Positions 50,976 through 61,147 of a stretch of 64,000 nt of DNA are shown one piece after another (within the stretch, counting starts at the first letter, position 1; every line of letters begins with the position of its first letter). This DNA comes from Amblyomma americanum (taxonomy: Eukaryota > Arthropoda > Arachnida > Ixodida > Ixodidae). The position numbers were made by a program, and so were the translations under genes. Below the pieces are notes generated by a model. The model was not told the DNA's origin. It did no database searches and was given only the letters and a program-made list of their open reading frames with translations. The DNA lies in the NCBI RefSeq assembly GCF_052857255.1, contig NC_135500.1:45200772-45264771 (forward strand), in the 5' to 3' direction.

Positions 50976-52140
50976 AGAAAAAGTTTTGACGCGTATCACA
51001 GGGACACTTGTAAAACTGGTGTTCAGATTTAGCTCGTTTCGGTCTAAAACAGCCTGTCTCGTTGTATTAGGCACAAATACATGCTTTTCGCGCAGATATT
51101 AGGGAAAACGTTTTCACGCGTATCACACGGACACTTGTAAAATCGATGTGTTCAGATCTAGCTCGTTTTGGTCAAAAACAGCTTGTTTCGTTGTATTAGG
51201 CACGAATACATGCTTTTCGCGCAGTTATGAGAGAAAAGGTTTTGACGCGTATCACACGGACACTTGTAAAACCGATGTGTTCAGATTTAGCTCGTTTCGG
51301 TCTAAAACAGCTCGTCTCGTTGAATTAAACACGAATACATGCTTTTCGCGCAGTTATGAGAGAAAAAGTTTTGATGCGTATCACACGGACACTTGTAAAA
51401 CCGATCCGTTCAGATTTAGCTCGTTTCGGTCTAAAACAGCTTGTTTCGTTGTATTAAGCACGAATACATGCTTTTCGCGCAGGTATGAAAGAAAAAGTTT
51501 TGACGCATATCACACGGACACTTGTAAAACCGATGTGTTCAGATTTAGCTCGTTTTGGCCTAAAACAGCTTGTTTCGTTGTATTAAGCACGAATACATGC
51601 TTTTCGCAAACTTATGAGAGAAAAAGTTTTACGCGTATCACACGGACACTTGTAAATCCGATGGGTTCAGATCTAGCTCGCTTTGGTCTAAAACACCTTG
51701 TTTCGTTGTATTAAGCACTATTACATGCTTTTCGCGCAGTTATGAGAGAAAAAGTTGTGAGGCCTATCACACGGACACTTGCAAAAAGCGATGTGTTCAG
51801 ATCTAGCTCGTTTCGGTCTAAAACAGCTTGTCTCGTTGTATTAAGCACGAATACATGCTTTTCGCGCAGTTATCAGAGACAAAGTTTTGACGCGTATCAC
51901 ACGGACACTTGTAAATCCGATGGGTTCAGATCTAGCTCACTTTGGTCTAAAACAGCTTGTTTCGTTGTATTAAGCACTAGTACATGCTTTTCGCGAACTT
52001 ATGAGAGAAAAGGATTTGACGCGTATCACACGGACACTTGTAAAACCGATGTGTTCAGATTTAGCTTGTTTCGGTCTAAAACAGCTTGTTGCGCTGTATT
52101 AAGCACGAATACATGCTTTTCGCACATTTATAAGAGAAAA
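50976..52140 (+). repeat. Right-domain block repeated at 62,765-63,929
   Basis: It matches at an offset of 11,789 bp, with shared private changes GCAGATATTAGGG, GTTGAATTAAACACG (51,321 and 63,110) and AGCACTATTACATGC. Differences include one missing base near 51,630 (GTTTTACGCG) and GTTGTGAGG near 51,755. Confidence 0.76.
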
Positions 52141-53842
52141 CGTTCTGACGCGTATCACACAGACACTTGTAAAACCGATGTGTTCAGATCTAGCTCGTTT
52201 TGGTCGAAAACAGCTTGTTTCGTTGTATTAAGCACGAATACATGCTTTTCGCGAACTTATGAGCGAAAAAGTTTTGACGCGTATCACACGGACACTTGTA
52301 AAACCGATGTGTTCAGATTTAGCTAGTTTCGGTCTAAAACAGCTTGTTTCGTTGTTTAAAGAACGAATACATGCTTTTCGCGCAGTTATGAGAGAAAACG
52401 TTTTGACGCCTATCACACGGACAGTTGCAAAACCGATGTTTTTGGATCAAGCCCGTTTTGGTCTAAAACAGCTCTTTTCGTTGTATGAAGCACGAATACA
52501 AGCTTTTCGCGCAGTTATAAGAGAAAACGTTTGACGCGTATTACACGGGCACTTGTAAAACCGATGTGTTCAGATCTAGCTTGTTTTGGTATAAAACAGC
52601 TTGTTTCTTTGTATTAGGCACGAATACATGCTTTTCGCGCAGGTATGAAAGAAAACGTTTTGACGCCTATCGCACAGACACTTGCAAAACCGATGTTTTG
52701 ATCTAGCTCCTTTCGGTATAAAACAGCTTGTCTCGTTTTAAGCAAGAATACATGCTTTTCGCGAAGTTATGAGAGAAAAAATTTTGACGCGTATCACACG
52801 GACACTTGTAAAACCGATGTGCTCATATCTAGCTCGTTTTGGTCGAAAACAGCTTGTTTCGTTGTATTAAGCACGAATACATGCTTTTCGCGAACTTATG
52901 AGCGAAAAAGTTTTGACGCGTATCACACGGACACTTGTAAAACCGATGTGTTCAGATTTAGCTAGTTTCGGTCTAAAACAGCTTGTTTCGTTGTTTTAAG
53001 AACGAATACATGCTTTTCGCGCAGTTATGAGAGAAAACGTTTTGACGCCTATCACACGGACACTTGCAAAACCGATGTTTTTGGATCAAGCCCGTTTTGG
53101 TCTAAAACAGCTCTTTTCGTTGTATGAAGCATGAATACAAGCTTTTCGCGCAGTTATAAGAGAAAACGTTTGACGCGTATTACACGGGCACTTGTAAAAC
53201 CGATGTGTTCAGATCTAGCTTGTTTTGGTATAAAACAGCTTGTTTCTTTGTATTAGGCATGAATACATGCTTTTCGCGCAGGTATGAAAGAAAACGTTTT
53301 GACGCCTATCACACAGACACTTGCAAAACCGATGTTTTGATCTAGCTCCTTTCGGTATAAAACAGCTTGTCTCGTTTTAAGCAAGAATACATGCTTTTCG
53401 CGAAGTTATGAGAGAAAAAATTTTGACGCGTATCACACGGACACTTGTAAAACCGATGTGTTCAGATCTAGCTCGTTTTGGTATAAAACAGCTTGTTTCT
53501 TTGTATTAGGCACGAATACATGCTTTTCGCGCAGGTATGAAAGAAAAAGCTTTGACGCCTATCACACGGACACTTGCAGAACCGATGTTTAGACCTAGCT
53601 CGTTTCGGTATAAAACAGCTTGTCTCGTTTTAAGCAAGAATACATGCTTTTCGCGAAGTTATGAGAGAAAAAATTTTGACGCGTATCACACGGACACTTG
53701 TAAAACCGATGTGTTCATATCTAGCTCGTTTTGGTCTAAAACAGCTTGTTTCGTTGTATTAAGCATGAATACATGCTTTTCGCGAACTTATGAGAGAAAA
53801 CGTTTTGACGCGTATCACCCGGACACTTGTAAAACCGATGTG
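52141..53842 (+). repeat. Right-domain block with locally repeated TTTTTGGATC and GCTTGTTTTG series
   Basis: The series GTGCTCATATC or GTGTTCAGATC, TTTAGCTAG, TTTTTGGATCAAGC, GCTTGTTTTG, TTTTGATCTAGCTCC appears twice (about 52,180-52,700 and 52,810-53,345), about 640 bp apart, as it does near 34.4-35.4 kb. Everything is recognisable monomer. Confidence 0.7.
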
Positions 53843-56800
53843 TTCAGATTTAGCTCGTTTCGGTCTAAAACAGCTTGTTTCGTTGTTTTAAGAACGATTA
53901 CATGCTTTTCGCGCAGTTATGAGAGAAAACGTTTTGACGGCTATCACACGGACACTTGTAAAACCGATGTGTTCAGATCAAACCCGTTTCGGTCTAAAAC
54001 AGCTTGTTTCATTGTATTAAGCACGAATTCATGTTTTCGCCCAGTTATAAGAGAAAAAGTTTTGACGCGTATCACATGGACACTTGTAAAACCAAGGTGT
54101 TCAGATTTAGGTCGTTTCGGTCTAAAACAGCTTGCCTCGTTGTATTAAGCACGAATACATGCTTTTCGCGCAGTTCATAACTTCAGAAAAAGTTTTCACG
54201 CGTATCACACGGACAATTATAAAATCTAGGTGTTCAGATCTAGCTCGTTTTGGTCTAAAACAGCTTGTTTCGTTGTAATAAGCACGAATATATGCTTTTC
54301 GCGCAGGTATGAAAGAAAAAGTTTTGAGGCCTATCACACGGGCACTTGCAAAACCGATGTTTAGAATTCCGTTTCGTTCTAAAACAGCTTGTCTCGTTTT
54401 AAGCAAGAATACATGCTTTTCGCGAAGTTATTAGAGAAAAAGTTTTGACGCGTATCACAAGGACACTTGCAAAACCGATGTGTTTAGATTTAGCTCGTTT
54501 CGGTCTAAAACAGCTTATTTCGTTGTTTTAAGCACGAATACACGCTTTTCGCGAAGTTATGAGAGACAAAGATTTGACGCGTATCACACGGACACTTGTA
54601 AAACCGATGTGGTCAGATCTAGCTCGTTTTGGTCTAAAACAGCTAGTTTCGTTGTATTAAGCACGAATACATGCTTTTCGCGAACTTATGAGAGAAAAAG
54701 TTTTGACGCGTATCACACAGACACTTCTAGAACCAATGTGTTCAAAATTAGCTCGTTTCGGTCTAAAACAGCTTGTTTCGTTGCTTTAACAACGATTACA
54801 TGCTTTTCGCGCAGTTATGACAGAAAAAGTTTTGACGCTTGTAAAACCGATCTGTTCAGATTTAGCTCGTCTCGGTCTAAAACAGCTTGTCTCGTCGTAT
54901 AAAGCACGAATACATGCTTTTCGCGCAGTTCATAACTTCAGAAAAAGTTTTCACGCGTATCACACGGACACTTGTAAAATCGACGTGTTGAGATCTACCT
55001 CATTTTGGTCTAAAACAGCTTGTTTCTTTGTATTAAGCACGAATATATCCTTTTCGCGCAGTTATGAGAGAAAAAGTTTTGACGCGTATCACACGGACAC
55101 TTGTAAAACCGATGCGTTCAGATTTAGCTCGTTTCTGTCTAAAACAGCTTGTTTCGTTGCATTAATCACGAATACGTGCTTTTCGCGCAGGTATGAAAGA
55201 AAAAATTTTGAGGCATATCACACGGACACTTGCAAAAAGCGATGTGTTCAGATCTAGCTCGTTTCGGTCTAAAACAGCTTGTCTCGTTGTATTAAGCACG
55301 AATACATGCTTTTTGCGCAGTTATAAGAGAAAAAGTTTTGACGCGTATCACAGGGACACTTGTAAAACTGGTGTTCAGATTTAGCTCGTTTCGGTCTAAA
55401 ACAGCCTGTCTCGTTGTATTAAGCACAAATACATGCTTTTCGCGCAGTTATTAGGGAAAACGTTTTCACGCGTATCACACGGACACTTGTAAAATCGATG
55501 TGTTCAGATCTAGCTCGTTTTGGTCAAAAACAGCTTGTTTCGTTGTATTAGGCACGAATACATGTTTTCGCGCAGTTATGAGAGAAAAGATTTTGACGCG
55601 TATCACACGGACACTTGTAAAACCGATGTGTTCAGATTTAGCTCGTTTCGGTCTAAAACAGCTCGTCTCGTTGTATTAAACACGAATACATGCTTTTCGC
55701 GCAGTTATGAGAGAAAAAGTTTTGATGCGTATCACACGGACAGTTGTAAAACCGATCCGTTCAGATTTAGCTCGTTTCGTTCTAAAACAGCTTGTTTCGT
55801 TGTTTTAAGAACGATTACATGCTTTTCGCGCAGTTATGAGAGAAAACGTTTTGACGGCTATCACACGGACACTTGTAAAACCGATGTGTTCAGATCAAAC
55901 CGGTTTCGGTCTAAAACAGCTTGTTTCATTGTATTAAGCACGAATACATGTTTTCGCGCAGTTATAAGAGAAAAAGTTTTGACGCGTATCACATGGACAC
56001 TTGTAAAACCGAGGTGTTCAGATTTAGGTCGTTTCGGTCTAAAACAACTTGCCTCGTTGTATTAAGCACGAATACATGCTTTTCGCGCAGTTCATAACTT
56101 CAGAAAAAGTTTTCACGCGTATCACACGGACAATTATAAAATCGAGGTGTTCAGATCTAGCTCGTTTTGGTCTAAAACAGCTTGTTTCGTTGTAATAAGC
56201 ACGAATATATGCTTTTCGCGCAGGTATGAAAGAAAAAGTTTTGAGGCCTATCACACGGGCACTTGCAAAACCGATGTTTAGAATTCCGTTTCGGTCTAAA
56301 ACAGCTTGTCTCGTTTTAAGCAAGAATACATGCTTTTCGCGAAGTTATTAGAGAAAAAGTTTCGACGCGTATCACAAGGCCACTTGCAAAACCGATGTGT
56401 TTAGATTTAGCTCGTTTCGGTCTAAAACAGCTTATTTCGTTGTTTTAAGCACGAATACACGCTTTTCGCGAAGTTATGAGAGACAAAGATTTGACGCGTA
56501 TCACACGAACACTTGTAAAACCGATGTGGTCAGATCTAGCTCGTTTTGGTCTAAAACAGCTAGTTTCGTTGTATTAAGCACGAATACATGCTTTTCGCGA
56601 ACTTATGAGAGAAAAAGTTTTGACGCGTATCACACAGACACTTCTAAAACCAATGTGTTCAAAATTAGCTCGTTTCTGTCTAAAACAGCTTGTTTCGTTG
56701 CTTTAAGAACGATTACATGCTTTTCGCGCAGTTATGAGAGAAAAAGTTTTGACACTTGTAAAACCGATCTGTTCAGATTTAGCTCGTCTCGGTCTAAAAC

Positions 56801-57712
56801 AGCTTGTCTCGTCGTATTAAGCACGAATACATGCTTTTCGCGCAGTTCATAACTTCAGAAAAAGTTTTCACGCGTATCACACGGACACTTGTAAAATCGA
56901 CGTGTTGAGATCTACCTCATTTTTGTCTAAAACAGCTTGTTTCTTTGTATTAAGCACGAATATATCCTTTTCGCGCAGTTATGAGAGAAAAAGTTTTGAC
57001 GCGTATCACACGGACACTTGTAAAACCGATGCGTTCAGATTTAGCTCGTTTCTGTCTAAAACAGCTTGTTTCGTTGCATTAATCACGAATACGTGCTTTT
57101 CGCGCAGGTATGAAAGAAAAAATTTTGAGGCCTATCACACGGACTCTTGCAAAAAGCGATGTGTTCAGATCTAGCTCGTTTCGGTCTAAAACAGCTTGTC
57201 TCGTTGTATTAAGCACGAATACATGCTTTTTGCGCAGTTATAAGAGAAAAAGTTTTGACGCGTATCACAGGGACACTTGTAAAACTGGTGTTCAGATTTA
57301 GCTCGTTTCGGTCTAAAACAGCCTGTCTCGTTGTATTAAGCACAAATACATGCTTTTCGCGCAGTTATTAGGGAAAACGTTTTCACGCGTATCACACGGA
57401 CACTTGTAAAATCGATGTGTTCAGATCTAGCTCGTTTTGGTCAAAAACAGCTTGTTTCGTTGTATTAGGCACGAATACATGCTTTTCGCGCAGTTATGAG
57501 AGAAAAGGTTTTGACGCGTATCACACGGACACTTGTCAAACCGATGTGTTCAGATTTAGCTCGTTTCGGTCTGAAACAGCTCGTCTCGTTGTATTAAACA
57601 CGAATACATGCTTTTCGCGCAGTTATGAGAGAAAAAGTTTTGATGCGTATCACACGGACAGTTGTAAAACCGATCCGTTCAGATTTAGCTCGTTTCGGTC
57701 TAAAACAGCTTG
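53843..57712 (+). repeat. Tandem duplication, 2 x 1,917 bp (15 monomers each)
   Basis: Copies about 53,843-55,759 and 55,760-57,676, with similarity for a further 36 bp or so. EcoRI sites at 54,364 and 56,281 give 1,917 bp exactly. The copies have diverged at scattered bases (TTTCGTTC against TTTCGGTC, CTTCTAGAACC against CTTCTAAAACC), so this event is older than those in the left domain. Similarity ends where the first copy reads GTTGTTTTAAGAAC and the second GTTGTATTAAGC. Confidence 0.8.
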
Positions 57713-60670
57713 TTTCGTTGTATTAAGCACGAATACATGCTTTTCGCGCAGGTATGAAAGAAAAAGTTTTGACGCATATCACACGGACACTTGTAAAACC
57801 GATGTGTTCAGATCTAGCTCGTTTTGGCCTAAAACAGCTTGTTTCGTTGTATTAAGCACGAATACATGCTTTTCGCAAACTTATGAGAGAAAAAGTTTTG
57901 ACGCGTATCACACGGACACTTGTAAATCCGATGGGTTCAGATCTAGCGCACTTTGGTCTAAAACAGCTTGTTTCGTTGTATTAAGCACTAGTACATGCTT
58001 TTCGCGAACTTATGAGAGAAAAGGATTTGACGCGTATCACACGGACACTTGTAAAACCGATGTGTTCAGATTTAGCTTGTTTCGGTCTAAAACAGCTTGT
58101 TGCGCTGTATTAAGCACGAATACATGCTTGTCGCGTAGGTATGAGAGAAAACGTTTTGACGCCTATCACACGAACACTTGCAAAACCGATGTGTTTGGAT
58201 CTAGCTCGTTTTGGTCTAAAACAGCTTGTTTCGTTGTATGAAGCACGAATACATGCTTTTCGCACATTTATAAGAGAAAACGTTCTGACGCGTATCACAC
58301 AGACACTTGTAAAACCGATGTGTTCAGATCTAGCTTGTTTTGGTATAAAACAGCTTGTCGCTTTGTATTAGGCACGAATACATGCTTTTCGCGCAGGTAT
58401 GAAAGAAAAAGTTTTGGCGCCTATCACACGGACACTTGGAAAACCGATGTGTTTAGATTTAGCTCGTTTCGGTCTAAAACAGCTTATTTCGTTGTTTTAA
58501 GCACGAATACACGCTTTTCGCTAAGTTATGAGAGAAAAATATTTGACGCGTATCACACGGACACTTGTAAAACCGATGTGCTCATATCTAGCTCGTTTTG
58601 GTCGAAAACAGCTTGTTTCGTTGCATTAAGCACGAATACATGCTTTTCGCGAACTTATGAGCGAAAAAGTTTTGACGCGTATCACACGGACACTTGTAAA
58701 ACCGATGTGTTCAGATTTAGCTAGTTTCGGTCTAAAACAGCTTGTTTCGTTGTTTTAAGAACGAATACATGCTTTTCGCGCAGTTATGAGAGAAAACGTT
58801 TTGACGCCTATCACACGGACACTTGCAAAACCGATGTTTTTGGATCAAGCCCGTTTTGGTCTAAAACAGCTTTTTTCGTTTTAAGCAAGAATACATGCTT
58901 TTCGCGAAGTTATTAGAGAAAAAGTTTTGACGCGTATCACAAGGACACTTGCAAAACCGATGTGTATAGATTTAGCTCGTTTCGGTCTAAAACAGCTTAT
59001 TTCGTTGTTTTAAGCACGAATACACGCTTTTCGCGAAGTTATGAGAGAAAAAGATTTGACGCGTATCACACGGACACTTGTAAAACCGATGTGGTCAGAT
59101 CTAGATCGTTTTGTCTAAAACAGCTTGCTTGGTTGTATTAAGCACGAATACATGCTTTTTGCGCAGTTATAAGAGAAAAAGTTTTGACGCGTATCACAGG
59201 GACACTTGTAAAACCGGTGTTCAGATTTAGCTCGTTTCGGTCTAAAACAGCCTGTCTCGTTGTATTAAGCACGAATACATGCTTTTCGCGCAGTTATTAG
59301 GGAAAACATTTTCACGCGTATCACACGGACACTTGTAAAATCGATGTGTTCAGATCTAGCTCGTTTTGGTCAAAAACAGCTTGTTTCGTTGTATTAGGCA
59401 CGAATACATGCTTTTCGCGCAGTTATGAGAGAAAAGGTTTTGACGCGTATCACACGGACACTTGTAAAACCGATGAGTTCAGGTTTAGCTCGTTTCGGTC
59501 TAAAACAGCTTGTCTCGTTGTATTAAACACGAATACATGCTTTTCGCGCAGTTATGAGAGAAAAAGTTTTGACGCGTATCACACGGACACTTGTAAAACC
59601 GATCTGTTCAGATTTAGCTCGTTTCAGTCTAAAACAGCTTGTTTCGTTGTATTAAGCACGAATACATGCTTTTCGCGCACGTATGAAAGAAAAAGTTTTG
59701 ACGCATATCACACGGACACTTGTAAAACCGATGTGTTCAGATCTAGCTCGTTTTGGCCTAAAACAGCTTGTTTCGTTGTATTAAGCACGAATACATGCTT
59801 TTCGCAAACTTATGAGAGAAAAAGTTTTGACGCGTATCACACGGACACTTGTAAATTCGATGGGTTCAGATCTAGCTCACTTTGGTCTAAAACAGCTTGT
59901 TTCGTTGTATTAAGCACTAGCACATGCTTTTCGCGCAGTTATGAGAGAACAAGTTTTGAGGCCTATCACACGGACACTTGCAAAAAGCGATGTGTTCAGA
60001 TCTAGCTCGTTTCGGTCTAAAACAGCTTGTCTCGTTGTATTAAGCACGAATACATGCTTTTCGCGCAGTTATCGGAGACAAAGTTTTGACGCGTATCACA
60101 CGGACACTTGTAAATCCGATGGGTTCAGATCTAGCTCACTTTCGTCTAAAACAGCTTGTTTCGTTGTATTAAGCACTAGTACATGCTTTTCGCGAACTTA
60201 TGAGAGAAAAGGATTTGACGCGTATCACACGGACACTTGTAAAACCGATGTGTTCAGATTTAGCTTGTTTCGGTCTAAAACAGCTTGTTGCGCTGTATTA
60301 AGCACGAATACATGCTTGTCGCGTAGGTATGAGAGAAAACGTTTTGGCGCCTATCACACGAACACTTGCAAAACCGATGTGTTTGGATCTAGCTCGTTTT
60401 GGTCTAAAACAGCTTGTTTCGTTGTATGAAGCACGAATACATGCTTTTCGCACATTTATGAGAGAAAACGTTCTGACGCGTATCACACAGACACTTGTAA
60501 AACCGATGTGTTCAGATCTAGCTTGTTTTGGTATAAAACAGCTTGTCGCTTTGTATTAGGCACGAATACATGCTTTTCGCGCAGGTATGAAAGAAAAAGT
60601 TTTGGCGCCTATCACACGGACACTTGCAAAACCGATGTGTTTAGATTTAGCTCGTTTCGGTCTAAAACAG
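55506..60670 (+). repeat. Long-range repeat of the 40,886-45,792 block
   Basis: About 5 kb collinear with the earlier segment, with the offset stepping 14,620, 14,749, 14,878 bp. Each step is one 129-bp monomer present only in this copy (near 57,900-58,000 and near 58,640-58,770). The chimeric GCTTTTTTCGTTTTAAG monomer is at about 58,870, and the GATGAGTTCAGG monomer at about 59,472. Confidence 0.78.
59554..59682 (+). repeat. Representative full-length 129-bp monomer
   Basis: This copy is close to the consensus I derived by eye and can serve as a reference unit. Consensus composition is about 36 A, 41 T, 28 G and 24 C, with nine CpG dinucleotides. ACGCGT lies at consensus 19-24, AGATCT at 57-62 in the many monomers that carry it, and short A4-5 or T4 tracts at about 8-12, 14-17, 42-45, 69-72, 78-81 and 117-120. 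Two broad classes interdigitate in the array. One reads GCAGTTATGAGAG, GCGTATCAC and CTTGTAAAACC; the other reads GCAGGTATGAAAG, GCCTATCAC and CTTGCAAAACC, and is often followed by the shortened GATGTTTAGATC and CTCGTTTTAAGCAAG. Confidence 0.9.
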
Positions 60671-61147
60671 CTTATTTCGTTGTTTTAAGCACGAATACAC
60701 GCTTTTCGCTAAGTTATGCGAGAAAAATATTTGACGCGTATCACACGGACACTTGTAAAACCGATGTGCTCATATCTAGCTCGTTTTGGTCGAAAACAGC
60801 TTGTTTCGTTGTATTAAGCACGAATACATGCTTTTCGCGCAGTTATGAGAGAAAAGGTTTTGACGCGTATCACACGGGCACTTGTAAAACCGATGTGTTC
60901 AGATCTAGCATGTTTTGGTATAAAACAGCTTGTTTCTTTGTATTAGGCACGAATACATGCTTTTCGCGCAGGTATGAAAGAAAACGTTTTGACGCCTATC
61001 ACACAGACACTTGCAAAACCGATGTTTTGATCTAGCTCCTTTCGGTATAAAACAGCTTGTCTCGTTTTAAGCAAGAATACATGCTTTTCGCGAAGTTATG
61101 AGAGAAACATTTTTGACGCGTATCACACGGACACTTGTAAAACCGAT
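60671..61147 (+). repeat. Satellite linker block
   Basis: Four monomers (GTGCTCATATC, TCAGATCTAGCATG, GTATGAAAGAAAACG with TTTTGATCTAGCTCC, and GAGAAACATTTTTG) join the long-range repeat to the next block. The fusion near 60,840 joins a CGCGCAGTTATG end to GAGAGAAAAGGTTTTG, a combination not seen in neighbouring units. Confidence 0.6.

Noticed and set aside
59642..59658. Functional CENP-B box
   Set aside because: Only the first half matches; the CGGG core needed for binding is absent. Kept only as a low-interest observation.
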